A DNA stretch of 60,163 nt. Origin: Desulfosporosinus sp. HMP52. Lineage in GTDB: Bacteria > Bacillota > Desulfitobacteriia > Desulfitobacteriales > Desulfitobacteriaceae. Location: the NCBI RefSeq assembly GCF_000765145.1, contig NZ_JMGA01000059.1, positions 1-60,163 of the forward strand, read 5' to 3'. Positions within the stretch are counted from its first letter, which is position 1. Every line of letters begins with the position of its first letter. The position numbers and the translations under genes were made by a program. The notes under the pieces were generated by a model that saw only the letters and a program-made list of their open reading frames with translations, made no database searches and had not been told where the DNA came from. Positions 45,338 to 55,513 of the stretch are shown piece by piece.

Positions 45338-46668
45338 AACTTCCTCAATCCTTCTTTCCTGTTCCAGACGTAGTGTGTATCGTGAAGCTGATTCTGAAGA
45401 AATCCATAGGAAAAGCTTTCCTTAGAGTTTTGGAGATGCTCCCACAGGTCATAGCCTGCTTGCTCACAACTTGGGCAGGCTTGAAATGGAATCCGTACTA
45501 ATATTGATTTTTCAGTGTACTTTCTGCTCTCTATGTACACTGTTCCTCCACAATCACTGCACTCACGAACGTAATCATGTCTTGTCTCTTGAAAACCCTC
45601 AGTATCATAATAAACAGAATGAGGGCTATAAATCCAGTTTCCACTAGGAAAAAAGGGCTTGCTCTGAAAGGATAGGTTGGGCTTAGCAGCTTCTTGCTGT
45701 CTTTTAAGTTCTTGAATATAGGGTTTCAAGGCTGCCAAAGTTACAGTATTGCGCTTTATTTTCTGGGGCTCTCGGACATGATGATAGTCTTCTCCGGCAA
45801 GTGCCAGTAAAATGGCCAAGTTGACATATGGGAGTGCCCCCTCAATGGAATATCCACCTTCGAGAACCGCTAAATCCGGCTGAAGAAGTTCTGTAATTCG
45901 ACCATACCCTGCAGCTGTCAAGTTCATAGAAGCCAGGGGATCTGTGAAATGGTTATCCTGACCGGCAGAATTAATGATGATATCCGGGGCAAAGGCCTGC
46001 AAACGTGGTAAGACCCAGTTTTCCAAGACGTAATGGTAGCCTTCATCCCCTGTTCCCGGTGGAAGAGGAATGTTTAGAGTCTGATCCCAGGCATTAAAGC
46101 CACCCTTTTCATTGACAAAACCACTTCCCGGATAAAGTGTGCGCCCATCTTGATGCAGAGAAATAAAAAGGACATTGGGGTCATGATAGAAAATATCTTG
46201 AGTTCCATCGCCATGATGGACATCTGTATCGACAATCGCAATTTTCTTTTTTCCAAAACGGGCTCTTAAATCGTTGACCAGAATGGCTTCATTGTTAAGA
46301 GAACAAAACCCTCGATTACCCCATACTGTAGCACCGGAATGATGACCCGGGGGGCGGGCCATTACAAATCCATTATGAATTTCACCCTTCACCTGTGCTT
46401 CGCCCAGAAGAAGTGAACTGCCTGCGGAAATAAGATGAGGATCCAGACCCGACCTATGGGCTTCCGGATTCGGGAATAAGGCTTGGGTTCTGAGGACATC
46501 TTTCAGAGCCGCAACACGAGGAGAATACTGCTTGATCTGAGGTAAATCAAGAACTCCCTCTTCAAAAAGCTGTTCTTGGGTATAGAGGAGACGCTCTTCA
46601 CGTTCCGGATGGGAGTCGCCTAATGACCAATCGAAAGCCGGGAAAAATAATATTCCTGTTTTTTTCAT
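45334..46668 (-). CDS. histone-deacetylase family amidohydrolase with C-terminal zinc ribbon
   Basis: A 444-residue protein of the HDAC/AcuC/APAH family. Metal and catalytic residues are visible: RPPGHHSG, DTDVHHGDGTQD, SLHQDG and SAGQDNH. These enzymes hydrolyse acetyl-lysine, acetylpolyamines or similar amides with zinc. The last 100 residues add a pair of CxxC knuckles (CSDCGGTVY, later ACPSCEQAGYD), probably a zinc ribbon, not part of the minimal family. It overlaps both neighbours by four bases, so it is translated with mutL and the hydantoinase-like gene. Why it sits inside a mismatch-repair operon is unknown. Confidence 0.9.
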   Translation of the reverse strand: MKKTGILFFPAFDWSLGDSHPEREERLLYTQEQLFEEGVLDLPQIKQYSPRVAALKDVLRTQALFPNPEAHRSGLDPHLISAGSSLLLGEAQVKGEIHNGFVMARPPGHHSGATVWGNRGFCSLNNEAILVNDLRARFGKKKIAIVDTDVHHGDGTQDIFYHDPNVLFISLHQDGRTLYPGSGFVNEKGGFNAWDQTLNIPLPPGTGDEGYHYVLENWVLPRLQAFAPDIIINSAGQDNHFTDPLASMNLTAAGYGRITELLQPDLAVLEGGYSIEGALPYVNLAILLALAGEDYHHVREPQKIKRNTVTLAALKPYIQELKRQQEAAKPNLSFQSKPFFPSGNWIYSPHSVYYDTEGFQETRHDYVRECSDCGGTVYIESRKYTEKSILVRIPFQACPSCEQAGYDLWEHLQNSKESFSYGFLQNQLHDTHYVWNRKEGLRKF

Positions 46669-48332
46669 CCTTGTACCCTCCCGATTACACCGGGCCGAAC
46701 GTGGACAGCCCCGCGGACGATTTGCCCCACAGTTTGATAGTTTTGGACGATGGGAAAGAAATCAAAGGGTTCCTTCTCCATGTCCTGAACTTCAATACCA
46801 TAGTCTGCAGCTTGCTGTTGAGCAAGTGCTTCGATAAAGCCTGCCACTTCCCGGTGGGGTCGGAGAGCACCCGTCCACTTCCCTTGTTCTCCCGTCTCTT
46901 CCACACGATACTGTTTCATATAAGTATCCAGGTGCAGAGTACAGTCAAAGGTGGGTTTGGAAAGAGCGGCACCCAGTGCATTAGAAACCTCCGGAAAAGC
47001 CCCCAGCTGTACCGGTGTTTTAAGTCTGTTTCCCAGGGCTGTAGTAATTCCTCTGGCTCCCCCACCACTAACGATTGTCTTAAAAGTTTTGTTTTCCTGG
47101 GGATGAAGAACTTCCCAAACCTTGTAGGCCGGTTCTTCTTGCCATTCACGTTGGAGAGAATCTACGGCTCTAGCTATTTTTTCAACAACGATATTGATAA
47201 TGTCTAGAGCTAGCTTCTCAAGAGTCTCTGGGGTTCTTTGTTCCGACGGTAAAAGAGAGCCCAGTCCTTCTTCTGCCAGACCTAGGTCACCATAGTCAAT
47301 TAGTTGCAGGTAACGCATGGCATCTGTAGGGGTTGGGTTTCCTCCCCCCAGACAATATGCCGAACCCAGTCGATAGTTTTCCAGCACAACACCCTGATCA
47401 TTGAGACGGACAACTGAGTCTCCACCCACCGGAATAGAGCGTACGGCAAGGGAGCGGACAAGAGTGGAAAACTCACCGATCCGAGCTCCTTTTGCACTAA
47501 GGAGCGGAACTCCTGATAAAGCCAAACCAATATCTGTCGTGGTACCCCCAATATCAACAATAATCGATGATTCATCAGGCGAGGTTTGAGTTAATGCGGC
47601 TAGGACACTCGCTGCGGGTCCGGAATAAATAGAATCGATAGGACGGATTTTGGCTAGTGGTAAGCTTCCTCCGTCCGCCTTGAGAATGAAAATAGGGGCT
47701 TGAATATTCCGGGCCTTAACCGCTGCTTGCAGTTGTTGGACAAATTGTTGGTAGAGGTCAGAAACACCTAGATTAAGATAAGTCGTTAGACTGCGTCGAT
47801 AAAAATTTGACTGGCCCCACTCATGACCGAGGGCCATTCTTATCGAAGGATTATGTTCTTTAAGATAAGCTGCCAACAGATTTTCGTGCAGAGAGTTGCG
47901 GTGGGAAAACTTCCCCACAATTGCTACGTGGCTGTAATCATCCTCTAAATCGGCTAAGTTTAGTTTCTGCCATTCCTCTTCATTGGGTGACGTGATTTCT
48001 CTGCCCCGATAATCCATTTCCCCTCTAAGTTCTGTGTAAGTAACCGGCCAAGGAAGTGCATCAACTTTCATTCCATTCCCAGAGAATAAGAATAATTTAA
48101 CCGGAGGAATTCTGTTCTGGAGTATAGCGTTTGTAACTAGTGTGGTACTTACAGTGATTTGGCTGATCTCTTGTTCGTCTTGGATTTTCAAGTTGTCAAA
48201 AGCGTTCATAAGGGTTTCGACTAAGTTTTTAGACTGTGTGGGCACCTTAGCGGTGTGTTGGATCTGATCATTGGTAATATAAACGGCATCAGTATAAGTT
48301 CCTCCCACATCAATACCTATTCGGTTGAACAT
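46665..48332 (-). CDS. hydantoinase/oxoprolinase family protein
   Basis: A 555-residue protein of the HyuA/hydantoinase A superfamily. The N-terminal ASKHA ATP-binding motif GIDVGGTYTDAVY and the second phosphate motif IVDIGGTTTDIGLAL mark it as complete in its ATPase core; members of this family hydrolyse cyclic amides with ATP and usually need a HyuB partner. No hyuB gene is present here. GGGGGT precedes the ATG at 48332. The stop overlaps the HDAC-family start (ATGA). Confidence 0.9.
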   Translation of the reverse strand: MFNRIGIDVGGTYTDAVYITNDQIQHTAKVPTQSKNLVETLMNAFDNLKIQDEQEISQITVSTTLVTNAILQNRIPPVKLFLFSGNGMKVDALPWPVTYTELRGEMDYRGREITSPNEEEWQKLNLADLEDDYSHVAIVGKFSHRNSLHENLLAAYLKEHNPSIRMALGHEWGQSNFYRRSLTTYLNLGVSDLYQQFVQQLQAAVKARNIQAPIFILKADGGSLPLAKIRPIDSIYSGPAASVLAALTQTSPDESSIIVDIGGTTTDIGLALSGVPLLSAKGARIGEFSTLVRSLAVRSIPVGGDSVVRLNDQGVVLENYRLGSAYCLGGGNPTPTDAMRYLQLIDYGDLGLAEEGLGSLLPSEQRTPETLEKLALDIINIVVEKIARAVDSLQREWQEEPAYKVWEVLHPQENKTFKTIVSGGGARGITTALGNRLKTPVQLGAFPEVSNALGAALSKPTFDCTLHLDTYMKQYRVEETGEQGKWTGALRPHREVAGFIEALAQQQAADYGIEVQDMEKEPFDFFPIVQNYQTVGQIVRGAVHVRPGVIGRVQG

Positions 48333-48554
48333 AATTTACCCCCTTTATCGGTGTTCGAAGTTCAATGTAGGATCACAAATCTGCTACGAAACATCGAACT
48401 GTTTTCCTGAACATTACTTTTACGGGACTTGAAAGTTCACCTTACCTGAACTGGGTCATCACCATAATTTTGCATCCTTCGATTTCCTTTTAGGAAGTCG
48501 CACCTTACTCAGATTACCTTAAGCTAGTCTTTCAGATTTCGAACCTCGAGTACC

Positions 48555-51107
48555 CTACAAGGTTTCTGTCGCTTGGATACGCTCCCGCAAATCAAAGAGA
48601 TATTGGAGAGCTTGACGAGCAGTCATATCTTCCAAAGGCAGCTTCTCAATCTCTTGCAGAAGGGGATGGACTTTCGGAACATCGAATAATGAGAATTGAG
48701 TAATAACCTCTGCCGTCTTGTCAGAAGCATGTACGGGTTCAGATGATTCCAGCTCTAAGAGTAAGGCTTTAGCACGAATAATTAGTTCCTGAGGCAGGCC
48801 GGCCAGCCTGGCTACTTGAATGCCATAACTGCGGTCTGCTCGACCGGGTAAGATTTTGTGTAAAAATACAATATCCTCTCCTCGTTCCTTAACTCCAACA
48901 TGGAGGTTAAAGAGTCCGGGGAAGTTATCCTGAAGCTGAGTCAACTCATGATAGTGGGTAGCAAAGAGAGTCTTAGGGGTAAACTGAGGATTTTGCACAA
49001 GATGCTCGCTGACGGCCCAAGCAATACTTAGTCCGTCATAAGTGGCAGTTCCTCGTCCGATTTCATCCAAGATGATCAAGCTATTTCTGCTGGCATATTT
49101 CAAAATGTGTGCTACTTCATGCATCTCAACCATGAATGTACTTTGACCTGCCGCCAAGTCATCCGATGCTCCTACCCGAGTAAAAATGCGATCGACCAAG
49201 GCAATATTAGCCTTTTTCGCTGGGACAAAGGAACCAATGTGAGCCATTAATACTATTAAGGCCACCTGCCTCATATAGGTTGATTTACCAGCCATATTGG
49301 GACCGGTGATGAGGGCTAAATGTTGATTTTCGGACATAAGTGTATCATTAGGAACAAAGGTGCCTTGTTCAATCATTTTTTCAACGACCGGGTGACGACC
49401 TTCCGTTATCTGAATTTGTCCATCCGTCTTGATCTGGGGACGAACATAATGATTATTAACAGCTACTTCTGCTAAGCTAACAAAAACGTCGATTTCTGCT
49501 AAGACTTGAGCAACGCTGATGATTTTTTTGGCATTTGTTCGAACCTGTTCTCGCAAGGCCAATAAAAGTTCGTATTCCAGGTCTTTTAGTTTTTCCTCGG
49601 CACCAATAATTTTTAGTTCATATTCCTTAAGTTCCGGAGTAATAAATCTTTCAGCATTAGACAAAGTTTGCTTACGTTGATAATCCCCGGGTACAAGATG
49701 AGCATTGGCATGAGTTATCTCGATATAGTAACCAAAGACTTTATTATACCCTATCTTTAGGGAGCGGATTCCGGTGCGTTCCCGTTCCGCATTCTCTAAC
49801 TGGGCCAACCACTCTTTACCACCTGTTGCAATGATCCGTAATTCGTCAACTTCCTGAGAATAACCGGTCTTAATTATATTTCCTTCTCGTAGAGATAATG
49901 GTGGGTTAGGATTAATCGCCTTCTGCAAATTCTCCACGAATGAACCTAGACCATCTAGCTTAGGCACTTTGACTTTTAGAGTTTCGGCAGTGCTTGAAAT
50001 AATAATTGCGGAAATATCAGGAAGCAAAGCTAAAGTTTGAGTCAATAATAATAGATCTTTAGCATTAGCTGTACCGTAAGATACTTTTCCCATTAATCGC
50101 TCCAGGTCATAAACCTCTGAAAGAAGTTTTTGTAGATCTTTACGAAGAAAAGCATCCGCAATTAGTTCTTCTATGGCGTTAAGGCGTCCTTCTATCTCAT
50201 CTTGCTTAAGCAAGGGCTTGTCAATCCAATGCCTCAAAAGTCTACCCCCGAAGGCAGTTTGGGTGGCATCAAGAACAGAAAGCAGGGTTCCCTTCTTTCC
50301 AATACCTCTGAGGGATTCAGTTAGCTCTAAATTTCGTCGCGTCCATTGGTCAAGAAACATCCAACGTTCAGAGCGGTATGTTTTGATTTCAACAATATGA
50401 GTAGGGTCAACCCCTGGCATAGTCTCCAATAAATAGCTCCATAAACCGGTAGCAGCAAAGGCTGCAATTGGAAATTCAGTGAATAATCCCTTTTGGCTAT
50501 GGAAATGCTCCCGCATGACTGAGGTTTTAAAGGTTGTTTGTTCGCGAACAGTACAGTAATATTGCACCCACAACTTAGGGTTTTTGCTGAGTTCAGGTGT
50601 TAGGAGAAGCTCTGCAGGATTTATACGAGCAATTTCGGCCAGCAAAACATCCAGGTGAGGAGTTTGAAAAACTGTGAATTCACCAGTCGATATATCCAGA
50701 AAGGCCAGTCCCCATTGTTCAGAGTAATACACACTTGCCAAATAATGGTTTGATCCTTCGGCAACTGATTCTGTCAGTGTACCTGGAGATACGATGCGAA
50801 TGATATCTCGTTTAACAATCCCTTTGGAAGCCTTTGCATCTTCAACTTGTTCACAAATTGCAACTTTATGCCCTGAACGAACCAGCTTTACTAAATAGTT
50901 TTCCACAGCATGATAAGGGATTCCACACATTGGAACCCTTTTTCCATCCCCGGCATCTCTACCCGTTAAGGCGATTTGTAAAATAGGTGCTGCAACTTCG
51001 GCATCTTCACCAAACATTTCATAAAAATCCCCTAATCGAAAAAACAGAATCGCATCCGGAGCTTGTTCTTTTATGCTCTTATATTGCAGCATCATGGGGG
51101 TAGTCAT
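48555..51107 (-). CDS. mutS: DNA mismatch repair protein MutS
   Basis: An 850-residue mismatch sensor of the usual length. The mismatch-binding Phe-X-Glu is in GDFYEMF near residue 30; Walker A GPNMAGKSTYM is near 605 and the ABC-type signature DLAAGQSTFMVEM and Walker B SLIILDEIGRGT follow. It recognises mispairs and recruits MutL, whose gene is three genes downstream on the same strand. GGGGAG precedes the ATG. There is a 220-base gap before the hydantoinase-like gene, so a separate promoter there is possible. Confidence 0.98.
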   Translation of the reverse strand: MTTPMMLQYKSIKEQAPDAILFFRLGDFYEMFGEDAEVAAPILQIALTGRDAGDGKRVPMCGIPYHAVENYLVKLVRSGHKVAICEQVEDAKASKGIVKRDIIRIVSPGTLTESVAEGSNHYLASVYYSEQWGLAFLDISTGEFTVFQTPHLDVLLAEIARINPAELLLTPELSKNPKLWVQYYCTVREQTTFKTSVMREHFHSQKGLFTEFPIAAFAATGLWSYLLETMPGVDPTHIVEIKTYRSERWMFLDQWTRRNLELTESLRGIGKKGTLLSVLDATQTAFGGRLLRHWIDKPLLKQDEIEGRLNAIEELIADAFLRKDLQKLLSEVYDLERLMGKVSYGTANAKDLLLLTQTLALLPDISAIIISSTAETLKVKVPKLDGLGSFVENLQKAINPNPPLSLREGNIIKTGYSQEVDELRIIATGGKEWLAQLENAERERTGIRSLKIGYNKVFGYYIEITHANAHLVPGDYQRKQTLSNAERFITPELKEYELKIIGAEEKLKDLEYELLLALREQVRTNAKKIISVAQVLAEIDVFVSLAEVAVNNHYVRPQIKTDGQIQITEGRHPVVEKMIEQGTFVPNDTLMSENQHLALITGPNMAGKSTYMRQVALIVLMAHIGSFVPAKKANIALVDRIFTRVGASDDLAAGQSTFMVEMHEVAHILKYASRNSLIILDEIGRGTATYDGLSIAWAVSEHLVQNPQFTPKTLFATHYHELTQLQDNFPGLFNLHVGVKERGEDIVFLHKILPGRADRSYGIQVARLAGLPQELIIRAKALLLELESSEPVHASDKTAEVITQFSLFDVPKVHPLLQEIEKLPLEDMTARQALQYLFDLRERIQATETL

Positions 51108-51189
51108 TTATGCTTCTCCCCTTTAAGTCAATTTATATCCAAAAGAGATTGATTAGTTAGTCAATCATTCTTATAAATCCTTAAACCCC

Positions 51190-51222
51190 AAAAGGGAAGA
51201 GCTCAGATTAAAGCCCTTCCCT
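51190..51222 (-). terminator. intrinsic terminator after the YlbF-family gene
   Basis: AGGGAAG(A)GC pairs with GC(C)CTTCCCT around an 8-10 base loop. On the minus strand the stem is followed by TTTGGGGTTT. It lies between the YlbF-family gene and mutS, so mutS should have its own promoter. Confidence 0.7.
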
Positions 51223-51254
51223 CTCGTTAGTTTTGTGATTGGTATTGTGGGGAA

Positions 51255-51683
51255 TTAGATTCCTCCGCAACCACAGCCTGCACTTCCACAACCTCCAGGG
51301 TTACATCCGCTGGGATCGCAACTGTTATCCTCGCAGGAACAACCTCCTGACGCTCCCGCAATCGCACTTGCTAGAATGGCATTAACACTATCCAACATTT
51401 CTGTGAATTTGTCTTGTGCATCCATATAAGCTGCAATGGCGTCATTGGCCTGAACTTTAGCTTCGATTTCGTCAACCGCAATTTTATCAGCTTCAGAAGG
51501 CTCTGCCCCATTTTGTTGAACTTCCATGAAATGTTCCTGAGCTTTCTGTAATTCTGCAATCAATTGTTGTGCTGAAGGATCAGCAGCCATTGCATCTTCC
51601 TTACTATGCAATTCAGCAAGTTCGGAGCTTCGTGCAATAGCGTCAGCTAAGAGTCGAGCATGTTCGATTATTTCATTTGTCAT
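51255..51683 (-). CDS. YlbF/YmcA (Ric) family protein with Cys-rich tail
   Basis: A 142-residue protein. The helical first 110 residues match the YlbF/YmcA family (HARLLADAIARSSELAELHSKE...), whose Bacillus members, with YaaT, bind iron-sulfur clusters and guide RNase Y. The last 30 residues are a Gly/Ser/Cys tail with about eight cysteines (CSCEDNSCDPSG, then CGCGGI), which would suit metal or cluster binding. Ribosome-binding site GGAGGTG. Located between miaB and mutS. Confidence 0.85.
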   Translation of the reverse strand: MTNEIIEHARLLADAIARSSELAELHSKEDAMAADPSAQQLIAELQKAQEHFMEVQQNGAEPSEADKIAVDEIEAKVQANDAIAAYMDAQDKFTEMLDSVNAILASAIAGASGGCSCEDNSCDPSGCNPGGCGSAGCGCGGI

Positions 51684-51759
51684 GTGTCACACCTCCATAT
51701 ATTACATTCTACATAGAATAGTATGATTCCTGCTTATAATTTGCATTCTCAAACAAATT

Positions 51760-53118
51760 CTACATTTCTGGGTTCACGATTTCGCCAACCAGTGTCCATG
51801 TTGAAGCCTCGATAATTTGAATATTTACTAAAGAACCAATAATGTTGGAATTACCTTTAAAAACAACTAGTTCATTTCCGCGTGTTCGTCCGGTAAAACG
51901 CTCAGGATTTGTTTTGCTCGGACCTTCTACCAATATCTCGTAGGTTTTTCCTATCATACGTTGGCGCCATTCCAGACTCTGAGCGTTTTGAACACTCATT
52001 AATCTCTGTAACCTGCGCTTTTTGATATCGAGGGGAATTTGGTCTTCCATATCGGCGGCCAGTGTTCCTGAACGTTTTGAGTACATAAACGTAAAGGCAT
52101 GACTATACTGGATTAAATTCATAATTTCTAAGGTTTGTTCGAAGTCCGTCTCAGATTCCCCTGGAAAACCAACAATTATGTCCGTGGTCAAGCTTGCCTG
52201 AGGCAAGAGTTCACGTATCTTACTGATTCTACTGAGGTAGTATTCCCTGGTGTATTTCCGATTCATGCGTTCCAAAATAAAATTACTCCCAGATTGGATG
52301 GGGAGATGAAAGTGTTCGCACAGTTTCTCTCCTGAAGCAACGACGGAGATTAGCTTGTCTGACAAATCTTTAGGATGAGAAGTGATAAAACGCACCCGCA
52401 AAAGTCCGGGGATCTGATCAACCTCCTGCAGCAAATCAGCGAAATCATAGGGGGGCGAAAACTCCTTACCATAGGAATTTACATTTTGCCCAAGTAAGGT
52501 AACCTCCCGACATCCACTGGCCACCAGGTCTTTAATCTCTTGAATAATTTCCTCAGGTTTACGACTTCTCTCTCGGCCCCGAACATGGGGGACAATACAA
52601 TAGGAGCAAAAGTTATTACAGCCATACATAATATTTACATTTGCCTGAAGCTTGCCTTTTTCAGCTAGGGGAGTTGATTCTAAGGTTTTTTGGGGTTCTT
52701 TCCACACTTCCGCTGCTTTTTCCCCTTGCTCCGCTTTATGCAATAGAGCAGAAAACTCATGAAGATTATGGGTTCCTGTCCAGATATCTATATGGGGGGC
52801 CCGTTTTTGAAGTTTCTCTAAAGCACCCGGTTGTTGAACCATGCATCCACTAATGGCAATTTTCAGATTGGGATTCTTTTCTTTCAGCCTTTTTAGCTCT
52901 CCGATTTTTCCTAATATTTTGTTCTCGGCGCTCTCTCTTACACAACAGGTATTTATTATCACTAGATCCGCACTGGCAAGATCATCTGAACTCGTGTAAC
53001 CTTCTTGGCGGGTTATCTGTTTTAAGGTCTCAGCATCACGTTCTGACATCTGGCAGCCATAGGCTAAAGTAACTACTTTTTTTTCTTTTTCCAAGTAATG
53101 TTCAACTCCAAATCCCAC
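51760..53118 (-). CDS. miaB: tRNA methylthiotransferase MiaB
   Basis: A 452-residue radical-SAM enzyme that adds a methylthio group to i6A37. The UPF0004 N-terminus supplies three cluster cysteines (YGCQMSERD, INTCCVRE, SGCMVQQ); the radical-SAM motif is CNNFCSYCIVP near 168; a C-terminal TRAM domain follows. The GTG at 53118 lacks a ribosome-binding site; TTG at 53094 with GGAG upstream is a good alternative start. It acts on the product of MiaA. Confidence 0.96.
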   Translation of the reverse strand: MGFGVEHYLEKEKKVVTLAYGCQMSERDAETLKQITRQEGYTSSDDLASADLVIINTCCVRESAENKILGKIGELKRLKEKNPNLKIAISGCMVQQPGALEKLQKRAPHIDIWTGTHNLHEFSALLHKAEQGEKAAEVWKEPQKTLESTPLAEKGKLQANVNIMYGCNNFCSYCIVPHVRGRERSRKPEEIIQEIKDLVASGCREVTLLGQNVNSYGKEFSPPYDFADLLQEVDQIPGLLRVRFITSHPKDLSDKLISVVASGEKLCEHFHLPIQSGSNFILERMNRKYTREYYLSRISKIRELLPQASLTTDIIVGFPGESETDFEQTLEIMNLIQYSHAFTFMYSKRSGTLAADMEDQIPLDIKKRRLQRLMSVQNAQSLEWRQRMIGKTYEILVEGPSKTNPERFTGRTRGNELVVFKGNSNIIGSLVNIQIIEASTWTLVGEIVNPEM

Positions 53119-53242
53119 TATTAAAATTATGCTCTTAGTATAAGATTGCTGTTAGAATCTTGAGTGCCTGATCATATAACTAGCTGCAAGAGATATTATG
53201 CACTTTCTCAGGCAATTTTATAATAATTCCTTCTCTAAGCCA

Positions 53243-54505
53243 TTATAACCCATCTCTTCTTCTCGACCGCCTGACCTGCCTTCGCCAATAAAGAGTTTTT
53301 CGACGCTTCTTATACAAGGAGTTTAAGAAAAATATAGTCCCTGATAAAAGCAATGTTCCAATAATCCAAGTTGAAAAGGTTGAAATAGATCCGGCAAAAG
53401 ATGCTTTAACCGGTTCCGGATGAACTGACTTAGCAGCTTTTAAAGGAAATATATCTATTTGGTTCTCCCCCTCTAAAACCGCAACTTGCGCAAGGACTTG
53501 TCCCTCTTCAACGGATGTTAAGGGGTCTGTCGATAAGGGTGTTACACGGAGATTTAGAGTATTCTCCGGTGCATTAAGCTTTTGGGTTGAATAGATTGGT
53601 TGATCGAGGACAAGATCTACAGATTCAGTATTGACAGTAATTGATGAAATAACGGCCCCAGCGGGTTTGATTATCGTATTGCTAAACTGAGTAAAGCCAT
53701 AATCAAACATATTTTGCATATCAGTATAGATTTCTCGCCCGGGTGACTTAAGAATTACCCCAATCAGTTGACGTCCATCTTTAGTGGCTGAGGCAACAAG
53801 ACAATTTTGGGCAGCGGCAGTATAACCTGTCTTGATGCCATCCACCGAAGAGTCTCTCCACAATAATTTATTCTCATTAACCATTAAGACGGGAACATCT
53901 GCCTTAGATCTGGAGATAGGCTGGGTCTTAGTGCGTACGAACTCAGCAAATATTGGATTTTGATAGGCCTCTCGGGCAATAAGGGCCAGATCATGAGCAG
54001 TTGTCAGATGTCCTGTTTCTGTTAAACCACTTGGATTTACAAAATGTGTATTAGTAGCCCCAATTTCACTGGCACGCTGGTTCATCATCTCCACAAAGTG
54101 GCTCATGTCCTTGCCAACATATTCAGCCAGGGTAACTGCCGCATCATTAGCTGAATTCAACAAGGTTGCATAGAGGAGATCTTTAAAGAGTATTTGTTCT
54201 CCGGGTTCTAGGTATATTTGAGTACCATAAACTACTTTATTATTTAACATAGTTTTACTAACCGTCACCATATCGTCAAAGTTTCCATTTTCGATGGCTA
54301 GAAGCCCTGTCATTATTTTAGTAGTGCTTGCCGGAGCTAATTGTTTATCAGGGTTTTTCACAAAAAGGGTTTGTCCAGATGATACGTCAATCAAGTATGC
54401 ACCTTCTCCACGGACATCCGGCGGAGATGTATTTTCAGCATAAGCAACTGGTGAGGAGCTGATTATTATGAATAATGCCAGAAAAACCGATCTAAATAAT
54501 TTCAA
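53243..54505 (-). CDS. D-alanyl-D-alanine carboxypeptidase (DacF/DacB, S11)
   Basis: A 420-residue full-length S11 enzyme: signal peptide (SVFLALFIIISSSPVAYA), SxxK (ASTTK, near 58), SAN (LLNSANDAA, near 117) and KTG (GIKTGYT, near 221), then the beta-rich second domain and a C-terminal membrane helix (FSTWIIGTLLLSGTIFFL) with a basic tail. It trims peptidoglycan stem peptides; in sporulators DacF/DacB set the cross-linking of spore cortex. TTG start at 54505 after GGGGGAA. Confidence 0.94.
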   Translation of the reverse strand: MKLFRSVFLALFIIISSSPVAYAENTSPPDVRGEGAYLIDVSSGQTLFVKNPDKQLAPASTTKIMTGLLAIENGNFDDMVTVSKTMLNNKVVYGTQIYLEPGEQILFKDLLYATLLNSANDAAVTLAEYVGKDMSHFVEMMNQRASEIGATNTHFVNPSGLTETGHLTTAHDLALIAREAYQNPIFAEFVRTKTQPISRSKADVPVLMVNENKLLWRDSSVDGIKTGYTAAAQNCLVASATKDGRQLIGVILKSPGREIYTDMQNMFDYGFTQFSNTIIKPAGAVISSITVNTESVDLVLDQPIYSTQKLNAPENTLNLRVTPLSTDPLTSVEEGQVLAQVAVLEGENQIDIFPLKAAKSVHPEPVKASFAGSISTFSTWIIGTLLLSGTIFFLNSLYKKRRKTLYWRRQVRRSRRRDGL

Positions 54506-54652
54506 AAGTGTTCCCCCTATAACAGCTTGAATAGTTTAACAAACATACCATGTAAGGCAAACTTTCTAGCGGTGCACTAATCTCAATAAATCTGAGGTTA
54601 GTCTGCATCGCACTTGTCGGCCCTTATTCAACAGTAAAATGTCAAGATTTAG

Positions 54653-55513
54653 TTATTTTGAAGTCGGATAGAAAAGAGCCAGGGTTCCGGGTCCGGTATG
54701 GCTACCAACAACACATCCTATTTCACTAATCCAAATATCTTTAACTTGAAACCGTTGGCGAATCTCCTCAGCTAAGATTTGTGCATCACTAAAGCAGGTT
54801 GAATGAGATATTCCAATCACTTGCTGGTGGAGATTTTCCATGTTTTCCAAGTCATCCGCCATGATCTCAACCAATTTGCGAATAGCTGCACGTCTGGTAC
54901 GAACTTTAGCAAAGGGTTCAATCTTTCCTTCGGAAGTAAAGTGCAATATAGGCTTAACATCGAGGAGCCCACCAATAAATCCGGCTGGTCTACTAACTCT
55001 GCCACCTTTAACAAGATACTCTAAATTGTCTATCGTGAAAACGTAACGCATGTTTTTCCGATACTCTAAGATAGTTTTTTCAGCCTCTTCCCAAGAGGAA
55101 GCAAATTGCAAAACATTTTGAGCAAATAAAGCTAATAAGCCATAACCAAACGAGGCACCTAAGCTATCGATGACGTGAACGCGCTCGGGAGCAGAGGTCA
55201 TCTCACGAATCATTCGCGCGGTGGAAAGCGTTGAACTTAAACCAGAGGAAAGATGAATCGCAACAACCTCATGACCTTCTGACAAAATTTTCTCATAGGT
55301 TTCCAAAAGGGTGTTTGGATTGGGTTGAGATGTTTTAGGCAATTCTTTAAAGGTTTCAAATTTCGAATAGAAGTCATTAGCCTGTAAATTAATTCCTTCT
55401 AAAAATATTTCCCCATCAATTGTAACGGGCATGGGAACAGTAGTTATGCCTGAATTTGTTGCTTTGTCCAAAGGAATATCAGAGGAACTGTCAACAACTA
55501 CTTTAAAGGACAT
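54653..55513 (-). CDS. DegV family fatty-acid-binding protein
   Basis: A 286-residue DegV protein. N-terminal motif VVDSSSDIP, LSSGLSSTLSTA and the C-terminal GCVVGSHTGPGTLALFY are family hallmarks; the family (FakB) binds fatty acids for phosphorylation by FakA. No fakA is in the window. I chose the ATG at 55513, which has a perfect AGGAGGTG ahead; the in-frame upstream start at 55540 does not. Confidence 0.94.
   Translation of the reverse strand: MSFKVVVDSSSDIPLDKATNSGITTVPMPVTIDGEIFLEGINLQANDFYSKFETFKELPKTSQPNPNTLLETYEKILSEGHEVVAIHLSSGLSSTLSTARMIREMTSAPERVHVIDSLGASFGYGLLALFAQNVLQFASSWEEAEKTILEYRKNMRYVFTIDNLEYLVKGGRVSRPAGFIGGLLDVKPILHFTSEGKIEPFAKVRTRRAAIRKLVEIMADDLENMENLHQQVIGISHSTCFSDAQILAEEIRQRFQVKDIWISEIGCVVGSHTGPGTLALFYPTSK

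Noticed and set aside
46623-47207. 194-codon plus-strand ORF across the HDAC/hydantoinase junction
   Set aside because: It is antisense to two well-supported genes and its translation has no family features.
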